64,000 nucleotides of DNA from Alentia gelatinosa (GCA_950022655.1 OX465583.1:12919298-12983297), one strand, 5' to 3'. Shown: positions 1-12,117, counted from the first letter of the stretch. Translations and numbers: made by a program. Notes: generated by a model from the sequence alone, not told the origin.

Positions 1-2080
1 TATGTGCCGTATAGGATCAAGTTAGAATTGTCACCACTTGAAAGTGATCTCAAGGCTTTAAATCAACAACTGCGGAGTATTGGATCTTTCAATAGAAAGG
101 GAAAGAATCTGTCCTGAAGCTGTCCCAATTTAACAACTCATGTCTAACTATACGCGGTCTATAGATCTTTATTATTGAGTGGCAAGTCATACAGTGACAG
201 CTGTAACACATATCGACTCACTGACGTCATTATTTAAATATGCTCTCAATGACTCGGATGAGTGGGCACGCAATACATATTTACTAATTACGCAGAGTTT
301 AAGAAGCCTCCCTCTAAAGGAAGACTTCTTATACGTATGTCGTTGAAAATACAATTCAAAACATTATATCGTCATCGGTTTGTACTTCTTAGACCTACCA
401 TTAGTAAATTTACAATATAACATAAAGTGGAAACAGGTTTCAATTAGGTAATGGTTTATACTAGTCTGTGGCATAGACTCTGTCCGGGAATACATTTGTT
501 CATCACTTAACCTCCTGGAGTCAACTTTATTGAGTTAACAAGGAGTTTATCATTAACTACCACCTTAGTGTGTGGTATGTGAATATTATGCTTGGAATTA
601 CGAACTAATGATGGTATAGAAGGTATATTATAAAGTAATGTGACCAGTGGCTCATTCCTATTTTGTGTATTTGCTATGGCATGTACCTCTTACAGCGAAT
701 AGCGTTGAAGGCTCCTGAGACGGAATTTTTAGGCAGCTGGATTGTGATATATTTAAGGTATTCTTCTCCTTTCAGTTGCAACATGTAGCAATCACATTAT
801 CAAAAATACTTTTCTAAAAGAATCAGAACCTGCACAAATCTGACAACCTGAAATGAAGTATCTCCTCGAGGAACAAAACTTAATGTGAGCGCTTACTATC
901 AAAATGATTTTGCAACTCTATATGAGGTATTTGATATAAGAAATTCTTGTTTCCCATGTAGATTTATATATCTCATACATTAAGATATTTTATCTATTGG
1001 ACAGACATCAGAAAACATAAACGTACTAGTACTAATAAAATACAAAACAAGAGATATGTTACTTGATTACATTTTTGCGAGATAAATATCCATTCAAATT
1101 TTGTACAAAACAATTATCCAAAATATCTTGGGAGCTGTAGGCCCACTTCAGAGGACGTGGACTCTGCCAGTGCGGACTAAGTAAAATTATTAATGAAAAA
1201 AAACGGAGGTTCTAACTGAGAGAGTCAACAGTGTTTACAAATACATTTCGGTGAAAAAATTCCTGACGGCGTTTAACTTCCCAGTGGCTTGTGTAATGGG
1301 CTTAAAATAGACCCTGTGAAGTCTGTCCCCGAAATAACTACCCAACATGGGTCACTGCACTTCAAAGGACTTGACTTTGTCGGTATGGCCTAGGTAAAAA
1401 TTGTCCACCTGCCTCTGTGGATCTGTAACTTAAGATAGACCAGCTTCTGAAAGAATTAAGTTCACGACCGTAGAATTAATATTTTGAACGTGGAATAATC
1501 CACCAAAGATAAAGATGTGTGAAAACATGCTGCAAATATATTAGCATAAAACAAATTTGGCCTGTTGTTATTAGAAGTGATATATAAATTATTGTTCTCT
1601 GTCATAATCAGATCAAATTCTACACGATAAGTGATGAGTATCAAGACTAGATCAGGGGTTGGACAGGGATGATTGACACACCACCAACGGTGCTCAGTTG
1701 ATAAATTAAACTTTAAAGGATGATTTAGTCTGGACTTAATGTTTACTTGCCATGAAATAGATCATTGTTACAATCAACTGATATATCAAAGATACTTATA
1801 ACTCCCCGGGTTGTCTGAAAACTAGAGCTAATACGCTACAGCAGTTGGAATAATACCCCAAGTAATTAGGCATCAGACAGTACCGTCACACCCGTAACTA
1901 CTACTAGTAGAGCCTGAGGTACTACTGCCACTACTACTACTAGTGTCACACACACTGACACAGTTGTCAGTTGCTGGATCTACAGAAGAACACCAGCATA
2001 GACAGACTAAGATAATCTGCTTAATAGCTATGACATAATCAGTCCAATTGACCTGAAAATTAAATCAAATTACAGTATAT
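1..2080. other. AT-rich non-coding DNA
   Basis: No ORF above about 60 codons looks coding, and no RNA gene was recognised. A diverged direct repeat is visible at 1144-1190 and 1358-1402; both copies contain CACTTCARAGGAC and end in a TAAAAATT-like stretch. An imperfect ACT-triplet microsatellite lies at about 1899-1950. The rest looks like unique intergenic or intronic sequence. Confidence 0.6.
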
Positions 2081-2084
2081 AATT

Positions 2085-2160
2085 GTAGTAGCTCGCCTGG
2101 ACTTGTCCACTGTGTTGTCGCCCACGAAGAACTAGGGTTCAATCGGCGAACCGTGTCGGC
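2085..2160 (+). repeat. possible tRNA-like SINE head
   Basis: TAGCTCGCCTGG near 2088 resembles a pol III A box, and GGTTCAATC near 2132 resembles a B box, about 45 bases apart, which is normal spacing. The segment does not fold into a convincing tRNA cloverleaf by eye. It could be a decayed SINE head or chance. Confidence 0.2.
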
Positions 2161-2379
2161 TTGAGTCGAGATCCAAAGCAACCACAAAGTGGACAGACGA
2201 AAGACAATGACCGCAACACCTTTACCACCGGTTCAATGGGCTATATGTGTAACACATACAATCTAGTGTCTAATATGAAAATATAAGGGATGCAATATAA
2301 AGTAACTTACCCCATGTTGATAAAATTTCACCGCTTCATTCCAACAACAACCAAAACACACACCACTTGGTTCACCGGA

Positions 2380-2604
2380 AGCACAAAGCACATCGGGAAT
2401 GAGGTCAATCTCGCGCGACCTCGGAGAGTCTCGTGCACCTGCGAGATTCTACCATTGTTGATTCCGTCAGGCAAAGTGACATCATTTTCCATTTTTGAAC
2501 GGCGTTTCTTCGGGTGAATTGCGGCCGACTACCGTCATCGCTACTCAGTAAACAGCTGAGAAACATCGGCAGGTATCACAAGGAATACACAAGGTACCTG
2601 AAAC
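2380..2604 (+). promoter_or_regulatory. CpG-rich leader of the 2605 exon
   Basis: CpG density rises sharply against the surrounding AT-rich DNA, with several CGCG and TCGG clusters from 2405 onward. The region ends at the start codon at 2605, so it is a plausible promoter and 5' UTR. No TATA box was seen. A 75-codon ORF at 2290-2517 overlaps it but has no recognisable motif and was not called. Confidence 0.3.
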
Positions 2605-2647
2605 ATGGCAGCGGCGGCCGCATTACCACCAGGAGGCTCGCAAACGC
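2605..2647 (+). CDS. putative first coding exon, Ala-rich N-terminus
   Basis: A start codon in good context (AAACATGG) opens a 14-codon segment reading MAAAAALPPGGSQT. One base of the next codon follows, then a strong GTAAGT splice donor at 2648. The unspliced frame stops three codons later (TAG). The Ala run encoded by GCG/GCC codons next to a CpG-rich leader is typical of first exons of metazoan housekeeping or regulatory genes. The intron would leave in phase 1 and the following exon is not identified in this window. No family can be assigned from 14 residues. The alternative is a chance ATG in a CpG island; the joint occurrence of Kozak context and donor makes an exon somewhat more likely. 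Confidence 0.4.
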
Positions 2648-2659
2648 GTAAGTTTTAGA

Positions 2660-4310
2660 TTTTTGTATCGGGGTACAGACAGACAGCCTGACATGGGCCG
2701 CGGAGACACCGCTTCCGAGCCAAACAAGCCCAAGACACTATGTAAACCAGCGGTCCCCACGGGGGGTTACTTCCTTCAGCGAAGCGTTGTTGTTAAATTC
2801 TGCCTCTCACTAAATCCTTATGCTTATTTCTATATGTGTTCAGGTAACAAAGTGTTTTAATATCCTATTTATATTCAAATGGAGCATCCCTGTTTTGTGT
2901 GAACGAGGTCGAGTAGATGTAGGTTTCTGATGCCGTGATGGTCCTATTTTGTCAACTCTCCAAGAGTCGAGACCGCGACTTTCGTTGGTACTATATTACA
3001 TCTACTGAGGTCGTCGCTGTCAGTGAAATTAGTAGTGGGTTGGACAACTGGTATGTTTGCTGAAGTGTCCTGTCGCGATTCGTGACACTGAAGTGACTCA
3101 TAATTCATATGTTTACACTCCTACTAACACACGTAATACTACTAATAGGGTATTTGCCCCACTTCCTATACCGTACGGTATACCCGTAGTCATACCACAG
3201 TCAATACAGTTGAATACTTATAAGTTAGCTGATTGTGATCCATGTATCACGGAAAATTCACCTATAATGCCTATATCGCAAATTCAAGAGCCTTCGATCG
3301 TGATTTTGGAAAATAGTTGGACCAATTTTCATGACTGATGGCATCCAACCACTTTATTTGACAGATTTCTGAAGTGTTGTTCTAACATTGTGACACTGTG
3401 AAACGCTTGTACAAAACCAGGCAGAGTATGCATTAGATTTACATCTATTTTTAAAGCAAATTAAATCATTCTTTTATTCCAAACATTACACACAATTACA
3501 ACAATAGCAAGTGGTTTGTATTTAGAGACACAATTAAAAATGATGTAAAAAAGAAAACTTTAGAAATGTTGTCAGTTCTCGACTAAGATCGAAAATGCCT
3601 TTACAGTTGCCCACTGATATTGATTTAACTATCAATTTCTATGTGGTAAAAGAAAATTAACATACATGTATTCTTATTCGGCTGTGCAATTCTAAGGTCT
3701 GTTTGTTTAAAAAAATTGCAGTAGTAGTCTAGATCATGGCAATATCATGGATTTAATCATAAACGTCTAAGTAAACAGTTTGTCCCATGTAGAATAACAA
3801 AGTTAATTTTGTATATCTCCATATCTATATGATCTATGATTTACTGGACCGTGTTTCTATGATAATTGTAAAATGCCAAAGTAGAATGTCCATGACACAA
3901 CATGATAATTCAAATATACGAGTCACTTATAAGTTAGGGAACTCAATACAAAACTAGTCAACAATGGGTATCAACTAGGGATTGATATGAGCTTTACCAA
4001 CATAAGTTTCTTAAGGTATTATACGGAAACTGACAAAACGGTGCTGTATTTCAGCTCTACCCTTACTGTATAGCGTTGACCCTGATTACCCCACACTTTA
4101 CTAATTCAAATCGACAAATTCAGTTTTGTCCGCTCCTCCCTAAATATCTGGCAAATGTATGCTTTGACAATATATACATTATACCTTGTAACCCTCAGAC
4201 TATGGTTATATTATTCCTTTATACTTTCCATATAATCAGTATTGTCTTCGAATCAGTTATATATCCCACTGAAGAGACCATGTGAAGCAAGCTAATCATT
4301 TTCCCTGGAC
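2660..4310. other. intron or intergenic sequence
   Basis: If the 2605 exon is real, this is the beginning of its first intron. Apart from the weak open segment at 3033-3338, I see only AT-rich DNA. No repeat family from the rest of the window was recognised here. Confidence 0.4.
3033..3338 (+). other. weak open reading segment, unidentified
   Basis: An open frame runs to a TGA at 3336-3338; the first ATG is at 3057 and gives 93 residues. The composition is balanced, with Pro/Ile-rich stretches such as PLPIPYGIPVVIPQS and few rare residues, so it looks more protein-like than most random ORFs here. It could be an internal exon or a decayed retroelement fragment. No family was recognised, and no flanking splice site is clear enough to set its boundaries. 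Confidence 0.18.
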
Positions 4311-4319
4311 CCGTTACGA

Positions 4320-4580
4320 CTTAAAGAGGGAAGGAGAGGGTGAGGAGGGAGGGAGAGGGTGGAGGGGATGTGGAGGAGGAGAGCTCAATCTGGCGGTGGG
4401 ATGCGGAGGACACGGACTGGTGTTGGTCCAGCGCCTGGCAGTGTTTGTCTGGCCATCTTCTCACGGTTCACCTCCCCGCCGTCTGTTTGCTTTTGTTTCA
4501 AGACGGCCCCTGGTGGCGTGCATGCACACCACTCATAATGTGGGCATGTAGAGCACCCTGTGAGTATATAAAACCGGAGG
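4320..4580 (+). promoter_or_regulatory. GC-rich patch with TATA box
   Basis: A purine-rich stretch (about 4325-4400) and a CpG-containing stretch (4400-4530) precede TATATAAAA at about 4565-4573. The next base block is GC-rich, as in a core promoter. A GTGAGT motif overlaps at about 4560. No downstream coding exon was found, so promoter function is speculative. A 130-codon ORF overlapping the patch appears to be a composition effect. Confidence 0.25.
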
Positions 4581-4739
4581 AGGAATCGAGGGTTGTGTTG
4601 GAGACCTATTCTCCTTATCTTACAAAAAGGAAAACGCTATTTGAATTTCCACTCATATCCTCTTTCATATTTCAAAAGGTGTATCCACATGTTATTACAT
4701 ATAGATGTATATTTTTGTGCTTGAATTTTTAAGGACCTC

Positions 4740-5630
4740 TCTCGTCTTTGTAAGTGGGTTTAAAGTTTCAGAGCGGATATGCATATCATCCATGCAACCA
4801 GAAATTGTGCAACTTTAAGGATACCACAAATCGTTCATCTTTTCCTGAAATATTAGTATATCAAAAGAGAGACCTATCGTCTTCCCACAAGCCTGGCAGT
4901 TGAATACTGCTTTTCTGTCCTTCCTAACGTAATACTCCCCCTTTTCACAAAGTAACATTGTAGTTACTAACTAGTTAATATGTAGCTACTCATTTCGACG
5001 TAGATTTACTCAAGTAATTTCTATGGACATTCAGTGAGGAGGGGGAATATGTGGGCTTCCGCTAATGCCTGACGGGTCGATTAATCTGTTTCTCGATAAT
5101 GTTGTAGGTGGTTTGGTAGAACTCATGAACTAGTGCCAATCAAATTGGGTTACCTGAGACGGAACACAGTAAATCAGTGTATGCCATAATACTGGAATCA
5201 CCAATTGGTTATCTCTTATGTTGTTCGGTACTGACTCTAAATAGCTCTATGTATATCAAAATGAGTTCCCAGCGAGCCAATACTTAGTTGATAGATATTA
5301 TATATTACAGTACTTTACCATACTGTAAAGCAGTGAGCTGTGATATTTTATAAAGCACCTCTAAGATATTAATTCTAGAAACTATGTCTGATAAAACCCC
5401 CATTGTAGTCCATGTAGACTTATAGTCTATACAAACAACCACATCGGTTAAAACCCAAAAGGGGATATTCAACAGAATAATATATTTAGAGTCCGAAAAA
5501 TATTCACGAACAATGTGTTTCGTGTTAGCGTTGGCTCCAGTTCTGCCGCGATTCCCATGAACGGGTTGTCTATATTATATTATGATAATGCGGGGATTTT
5601 GTGCGCATTTTAAATATACAAGCCAGGGAG
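4740..5630. other. AT-rich DNA, nothing recognised
   Basis: No coding signal, tandem repeat or known element was seen between the TATA-bearing patch and the CpG island. Confidence 0.5.
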
Positions 5631-5639
5631 TAAAATAGA

Positions 5640-6260
5640 GCGCCGCCCGGGCAGGGTGTACGCGGGGCCGGCGGGGGCCGGGGCTGCGGCGGCGGCCGCT
5701 GCTGACCTAAAAGCGGCCGCCGACGATGTGCCGTGCACGCCGTCCAAGTGCACGCGAAATAACAATAGCGCTCCCGAGGTTTGCATGCGACGAGGGCTTG
5801 CAGCTATCTCCTGGTGGGGCTGGTCGAGGGGGGAGGGGAAAATGCCAGTCGATTGACGATGGGGCTGCCGTGGCAACCTTGATGGAGGAGACGGGGGTAG
5901 TTTGGAGGGGAGGGTGGGGGTAGAAATGGGCCCCCGCCCCCCGCCTACCAATCTCCCCTTCACAGAGGGAGCTTTGTCTCTGCTCGTCATGCGATCGCTA
6001 ACCTATGTACAGATGTATCGGGCGCCAGTCGCATGTAGCACCGGGTGCCAGTCGCATGTAGGCCTCACCGACGCCAGCGACGCCTGGTGGAGGTGGGGAG
6101 TACTCCTGGTGATTAGGACATTACCCGGCAGCCTCTCTGCCCCCGCCGCCATATTCACCCCGCAGTCAAGTCGCCATTTTGCCCTTCGCCGCTACGCGCG
6201 AGTACAAATTACCGCGACGAGAACGTGGTGTATTTTCACGGTGGATGGTGTGTTCCGTGA
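5640..6260. promoter_or_regulatory. CpG island with X-box-like and YY1-like sites
   Basis: This is a sharply bounded GC- and CpG-rich block with alanine-coding GCG/GCC runs at 5685-5720. At 5864-5877 GCTGCCGTGGCAAC matches the RFX X-box consensus with a perfect right half (GGCAAC) and one mismatch in the left half. GCCGCCATATT near 6145 and CGCCATTTTG near 6172 resemble YY1 sites. Overlapping ORFs on both strands (126-128 codons) have no recognisable domains and probably reflect composition. The island is a candidate promoter or first exon; its direction is not determined. Confidence 0.45.
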
Positions 6261-6289
6261 AATGAGCGTGGAAAATTACCCACAATAAC

Positions 6290-7194
6290 CAGGGGAAAAT
6301 GTCGAATTTGGTGCATTGTCATTCCACACAATAATTGTTAACTATTATTGAATTTCTTAAATTTTCTTAAAGCATACTGTTATGGAACCATCCATACGTA
6401 CTGAAAAGGTGGTGGAGAGGTAAAAATAAATTGGAAATTTTGTGTATGTTCCTTCTTTGCTCTATTGTGTACAGGAGTGTGAGGGGTTTAGTCCAAAATT
6501 TCAGAAATTCTGTCTTCGTACTTAAGGGAGGCCCCCTATTCTATACCGACCCCATCTTTCGTAAGAAATGGTCTACGGAGTGATGTCTACTGTAGCCCTT
6601 TCCTCTCCCTGGCCTGAAATTCTACCCTGTCTGGCAGGGAGAAGGGGCAGTGTGCCTCTAGGTTGGTTTATCATTGTAGTCACGGCGAGCAGGTGGGAGC
6701 AGCTCAGTGGTGGCGCCAAGCTGATCAAGGTACACGCAGAGCTCGTCTAGGGCCCCCGTAAAGGTGCATGTAGCTTGGGGTGCGGCTACAAGAAACCAAA
6801 TATTACACGCGCGTGTGTGGGTGTGTTTATTATTTGAGAAATGTGTCAGAGTTTTACCGGTGTTAATGGAAACGTCTTTGAGTAAAGGAACTTAGAGAAA
6901 ACGTCATATTTATCTGAGTTCAATCTCATCCCATAAATAACCAAAATAGTATCATAAGTTACTCCATCTGAAAAGTGTTCAAAAGGAGTTGGGGCATATA
7001 TTGGTGCATACACAACGGAGGAGGTATGATTAGAAGCAAATTCACGAGATGCAATATCTTGGACCGCACAGTAATTCCAAAAGCAAAGCTGTGTGAATCA
7101 TGTAGCTGTCAAACGAGGTGGACTGCAGACTTGATATTTTCAGCGAGTGGGTTCCTGATTTTACCTTACCCCGTACAACATTATTGATTAATGA
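6290..7194. other. non-coding, no repeats recognised
   Basis: A moderately GC-rich segment (6560-6770) contains a 60-codon ORF at 6568-6750 without recognisable motifs. The remainder is AT-rich and includes a short GT tract near 6810-6825. Confidence 0.4.
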
Positions 7195-7303
7195 AATAAA
7201 TCACCCAATTAGCCATTGAGTGTTGCTTACACTCCCTTCACGGCTGTGGAGTATTGAGTTCCTAACGCTAAAGCCTATGGAGAAAAATACTTGAGTGAGA
7301 TGA
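7195..7303 (+). repeat. eroded module B of a foldback element
   Basis: The stretch runs from ATAAATCACCC to GTGAGATGA and contains GAGTTCCTAACGCTAAAGCC followed by TATGGAGAAAAATAC. These are the terminal and internal motifs of the tails at 41405-41580 and 42735-42900. The hairpin module is missing. Confidence 0.55.
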
Positions 7304-7310
7304 ATTCACG

Positions 7311-7745
7311 ATATTGACTGGTTACAGATACAAACGGCCATATACTCCGAGGAGTCGACGCGCAGTAATATCCGAGCATATGCAAGGATTTTGCCTAGAG
7401 TCAACTTCGAGGAACATACAACCGCTTTTATCTGAAACCAGTCTATATTGTATTTATTATTCACCTTTTCTAGACAAGTGGCATGTCAATATCAGTTCGT
7501 TTTAATTATGTACTATTTTTCCATATGCACCATTTTTCCGTCTGCGCCGCACAGAGCATACAACATATCCATATACACCGGGTATGTCAATACACACTCC
7601 CTATGTGTTATCTACGGACACTTTGTACTAAAAAACAAAGAACTCTGTATTGGGTGGATAATAAATATGTGTATGCGCCGGGTGTGTCCATACACACTCC
7701 CTATGTGTATTCTACGGACACTTTGCATTAGGTGGATAATAACGG
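7311..7745 (+). repeat. foldback element, GACTGGTTTCAGAT family, copy 1
   Basis: An imperfect inverted repeat spans 7311-7450. Its left end is ATATTGACTGGTTACAGATA and its right end is ATCTGAAACCAGTCTATATT. It is followed by a tail with two to three units of about 90 bp, each carrying TGCGCCGGGTRTGTCCATAC, a TACGGACACTTTG-like stretch and ending in GGTGGATAATAA. The same hairpin-plus-tail layout recurs at 8335, 62380 and 62901. No protein is encoded. Confidence 0.8.
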
Positions 7746-8330
7746 GTAAAATGAAGGGATGTCGAGGGGAAGGAGGAGGCAGACGGTTGACGGAGTGGCC
7801 GCGGCGTGGTCGCAGACAAGCACGGCCAAAGCGCCGCTAACAGCTCGCCTCCACTCAGGGCGCCATCGACCTCCCCTCATCTGTATGCTGGTCACGCACC
7901 TCGTCCTGGCAACGCTGGAGAAGAGGCGGGGGGCGGAGGAGGAGGGGGGGGGGGCGGGCAGGGGGTGGTCACAACTAGCACTGAACCACATAGCGGCCGC
8001 TTTATAGCAACGTCCGGCATTCCCCTGCCCGGAGCCGTCGCTCGCTCGCCCATATTGACTGCCAACCTGAGGATAGAGAGTCATAGACGCTGAATAGGCA
8101 GGATTTATTTTTGATAATTTTCTTCGTGATTAACGTCACTGGATCTGTGCGTCGTCAAATTGATTACTCATCGGGTGTGGGCGGAGTGGACGTTGAGCTT
8201 TGCGACCCTGAGGACACTGGAATTATGCCAGTTTGAGATCCATCACTACGAGCGGTGTATAGTAGTTAGTACACAATAGCGAGACAATATTTACTGGTAT
8301 CAACGAGTATAGAGAAAGCTTATACGTGTT
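7746..8330. other. GC-rich segment between two foldbacks
   Basis: The part from 7746 to 8095 is GC- and CpG-rich with a long G run at about 7943-7956 and a GCGGCCGC site near 7993. ORFs of up to 130 codons occur on both strands without recognisable domains. It could be a small CpG island or the interior of a larger composite element bounded by the two foldback copies. Confidence 0.35.
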
Positions 8331-8334
8331 GCTG

Positions 8335-8895
8335 GTATATAGCGGCCGCATGCTCCTCGTAGTTGATGCGTAGTAATATCCGAGCATATTTGAGGATAGT
8401 GTGTAGGGTCAACTCCGAGGAGCATACAACCGCTGTTATATGAAACCCAGTCTATATTATTTTTATCATCCACCATTTTCTGACAGGTGGTGTACCGATA
8501 TTAGTAAATTTAGGTATTCACTAATTTTTCATATGAATTACTTTTCCGTATGCGCCGGCTTTTGCAGCCCGAAACAAACAACATATTGGTATGCTCCGGG
8601 TATGGTGATATACTCCTTGTGTGTCTTCTATGGACACTTTGTATTAGGTGGATGATAAAATATGCGTAAGCGGCGGGTATGTCCATACAGAGTTCCTATC
8701 GGTTTACTATAGACACTTTGTATTAGGTGGATAATACAACATATCGGTATGCGCCGGATATGTCCATAGAGAGATCCTATAGGTTTACTATAGACACCTT
8801 GTATTAGGTTGATAATAGATATCCGTATGCGCCGGGTATGTACGTAAGGAGTTCCTATAGGTTTACTATGGACACCTTGTATGAGGTGGATGATA
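8335..8895 (+). repeat. foldback element, GACTGGTTTCAGAT family, copy 2
   Basis: The inverted repeat spans about 8335-8457, with an eroded left arm and a right end reading GAAACCCAGTCTATATTA. Four to five tail units of about 70-90 bp follow, each ending TATTAGGTGGATAATA or a variant. The tail-unit number is higher than in copy 1, so tail units expand and contract. Confidence 0.75.
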
Positions 8896-9039
8896 AGGTA
8901 TGAAGCTAGCTGGCCGGGAAGGTAGGTGGGTGAGGACGGGACAGGTAGGAGAGAGACGCTCGGCACGGCGCGCGCGCGGGCGGGCGTTCCCCGGCGGACG
9001 CATGCGTCAAGCGGCGTGTTCCGGAAGTCGGCCCCGTGA

Positions 9040-9833
9040 GCGGCCCCCACACCCACACCCACACCAACCCCTCCTCATCAGTCTCCCCACCCAATTTAGA
9101 GCCAGCCAGGACTGATTCCCCACCACCCACACACCCACCACACCCACCCACACCCTCCTCATCAGTCTCCGCGCCTCATATAGAGCCAGCCAGGACTGAT
9201 TCCCCACCACCCACATCCACCACCATCCACTCCTCCTCAGTCTCCCCACCCAATATAGAGCCAGTCAGGACTGATTCCCCACCACCCACACCCACCACAC
9301 CCACACCCAACCTGCCACACCACCCACCCACACCACCCACCCACTCCTCATCAGTCTCCCCACCCAATATAGAGCCAGCCAGGCCTTATTCCCCACCCAC
9401 CACACACCCACACCTCCTCGGTCTCTCCGCATTATATAGAGCGAGTCAGGTCTGATTCCCCACCACCCACCACCCCGTCATCAGTCTCCCTAATATAGAG
9501 CGAGTCGGGACTAATTCCCCACCCACACCTACCTCCAACCCCTGCTACCTCATCGGTCTGCCCGCCTCATATAGAGCGAACCAGGAATCCCCACCACCCA
9601 CACCACCCCCTGCCTGATATAGTGCGAGCCAGGGGCCCGTTGAATAATCTTGGATCCTACATAAAGACCCCTTTCTGTACCTTGTACAAGAGTTATCGTT
9701 TGATAAGATTTTCCCTCTCCCCTCATATAGAGCCAGCCAGGACTGATTCCCTACCACAACCAACCTAACCCCTACTCCCTCATCACCACTCCCACCCACC
9801 CCTTCCCCCTCACCAGTCTCCCCGCTTTATATA
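9040..9833 (+). repeat. CCCACC-rich minisatellite
   Basis: Degenerate tandem units of about 60-75 bp contain CTCATCAGTCTCCCCACCC, then ATATAGAGCCAGCCAGGACT and a CCCACCACCCACA stretch. Unit length varies by changes in the CCCACC/CCCACA spacer. Overlapping ORFs on both strands (63-139 codons) are products of the repeat. The array continues at 10362-10450 after an inserted element. Confidence 0.85.
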
Positions 9834-10361
9834 CAAGGATGTCAGAGTTCAGGGAAATCCCTGAAATCAGGGTTTTTCTAAAACACAGAAATATTGTCCT
9901 CACTACTCAAAAGCCTCAATAGAACCTGTGTATATCAACCCCTTATTGTTTCAGGAACCCCATACACCCGATTTCCCTTTAAATATTGCATTATTACTTC
10001 CATGATTTTCAGGGTTTTCCCTGAGAAGCTTCCCATTGATAATGCATGGATGAAAATCCCTGAAATCCCTGAAACCCTTGTACTGTTACCATACAAAACA
10101 CTTGGAATGTATAGCTAACACCAGAAACCAGCTTAATACTACAATCTCCCATGCACATATTTGGTTTAAAATCAATAGGATATGGATAGTAGGGCTCTGC
10201 TTGGAGATCATAGACAGTAGTACCAGTTCTAATCACCAGGGGATACAGTTTTCATCGTTTTTGAGTTTCCAGTAAGCATTGTAGTTAATGGTGGGGGGGG
10301 AGGGGAGTTTGTCCCAGCAAATAATTTCAGGGATTTTCCTCAAGGGCTGCTGACATCCCGG
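9834..10361. mobile_element. TIR element inserted in the minisatellite
   Basis: The ends are CAAGGATGTCAG and CTGACATCCCGG, an imperfect 12-bp terminal inverted repeat. TATATA is duplicated on either side (9828-9833 and 10362-10367), and the flanks are halves of one minisatellite unit, so the boundaries are well supported. Terminal bases are close to those of the GGGATGTCAGTT family elsewhere in the window. The interior contains repeated CCCTGAAATC-like motifs and no transposase, so it is non-autonomous. Confidence 0.7.
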
Positions 10362-10450
10362 TATATAGTGCGAGTCAGGAGTGATTCCCTACCTCCACCA
10401 ACCACCCCCTGCTACCTCATCAATCTCCCCGCCTCATATAGAGTGAGCTC
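10362..10450 (+). repeat. continuation of the CCCACC-rich minisatellite
   Basis: The sequence resumes in mid-unit with TATATAGTGCGAGTCAGGAG and ends with ATATAGAGTGAGCTC. It belongs to the array interrupted at 9834. Confidence 0.75.
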
Positions 10451-10462
10451 ATGCTACCCCAC

Positions 10463-10733
10463 TATTAAAGAAGAAACCAACACGTTTTGGTTAAAGTCGT
10501 TGTTCTCCACGAGTTGGATGCAGGGTAATATGAACGAGGCGACAGTCAAGTGAATATCACCTAGTATTCAAACGAGTTGGAGCACGAGTTGCGTTCTGTA
10601 TTTATCTCACCCCTGTACACACTAAAAAGGTGAACAGCACACAGGATTTAGACCATGGAGAACGGACTGCAATCCTAGTAGGGGCATGGAGAACGAGTGC
10701 CCAATTTTAGGTCAGGGGTGAGATAATACGAAG
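10463..10733 (+). repeat. two-module foldback element
   Basis: The hairpin module (about 10463-10600) begins AAAGAAGAAACCAACACG and carries GAGGCGACAGTCAAGTG at its centre (10536-10552). The tail runs from TTTATCTCACCCC at about 10602 to AGGGGTGAGATAATA at 10733. Its closest relatives are at 42585 and, reversed, at 56400. Confidence 0.8.
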
Positions 10734-10739
10734 GAAAGC

Positions 10740-12110
10740 TCGGGGGTACAGGTTAGATTGGTTTCCATAACACCTCATGCCTGGCGACTATACGAAGATA
10801 ATAAGCATTTATAAACATAAGAATTATGTCGCATCCACAACCGAGGGAAAAGAGTGCAGTTTATGATCATTTAAAATGAAGAAGTCATGTGGGGGTGCAG
10901 TATAAAAGAAAATAATAAAGAAAAATAAAGTCCTGTTAAATTTACAAATGCTTTTGATAACAGTCGACTCCCCTTCTTGATGCAGAGATCGACAGACGAG
11001 GAACGTTCTCAATTTGTCATGTTTTCAAAATTAATGACTCGAGAATTAATTAAGCTTGCATGTCTTTTTTTCCGTGTCAGCTTTGCTTTCTTTTTAACGA
11101 CCGTGCAAACATAAACAGGGCGAGCAGCTCGGCGCGGAGTTGAGCAGATGTGAGTAGTAGATAAAACTGGGGTCCTCCGTGCCCGCCGCCGCTATAGGCC
11201 GCGCTACCATATTGGAGACTAAAAACTAGGTATTTTTGACTTGATATACAAAGATTCTCATAACTTAGGCTGTAAAAAGGATACAGATTTACAACTGGTA
11301 CCATATCAAACTAGAGATTATGGGTTGTATGGTCAAATATATTTTGGATTTATTCAGATAATTTATCTGTTTTCATTTTTGACATATTTTCTCAGTTAGG
11401 CAGTATGTTTGACTTCTAGAATATGAGTGAAGAGTCCATAGGATTCCATATAGAAGAAAAATCAAAACCTAGTTTAATCAAGTAGAGATTTCTTTTACAA
11501 TCATTTGATACCTCTATTATCAAAATAGAAAAGTAGCAAAACTCCCCTTTTTGTGATATCTGCCTTTTGTTATAGCACTTTCATGGTAGGCGGAAAATGG
11601 AGAAAAGGGGCATTTTTTAAAATAGTGCAATATTCTTATAGTGTAATTTCAGAAAATGTTTAAACGCAATTATTTACAAATAAATGCTTACTTAAACTAA
11701 TTAGAAAAATTCAGAACAACCCCCAAATTTGACAAGTGACCTCAAACACCAGAATCAATGTTTCATGTTATCCATACAGACTTCTTCATTTGGTATCTAC
11801 CTTAAACTAATCAGATATGCAGCACAAATCAATCTATAAGATTCTTTTATAGAAACGCTATTTGAATCCGTATCCCACCATAGTTCCCTATATGCCTTCC
11901 TGGCCTATAAACGGCGCCTGCTTAAGGCCTGCTTGTGGTTAGACCCGGTTCTCTATTCCGAGCACGACAACAAGGCCTGACAAATGAGCCCACGTTTCCT
12001 AATCCTCCGGGAAAGGCCAATTCACATAATAGATGGATGCCTGGTGTTTCTCATTTAAATGCCTTCCCTGGCAATCTGTATCCCGCAGGTATGCAGTCCT
12101 CGCCCCTTCC
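10740..12110. other. mostly AT-rich unique DNA
   Basis: A small GC-rich patch at 11110-11215 includes GCCCGCCGCCGC and CCGCGCTACC. ORFs of 60-75 codons are present but have no motifs. A polypyrimidine stretch occurs near 11063-11095. No repeat family was recognised. Confidence 0.4.
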
Positions 12111-12117
12111 AACGTAA

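Noticed and set aside
4340..4732. 130-codon + ORF over the GC-rich patch
   Set aside because: Crosses a TATA box and shows no domain; it is best explained by purine-rich composition.
9007..9455. Pro/Ser/His-rich ORFs on both strands
   Set aside because: Products of the CCCACC minisatellite.
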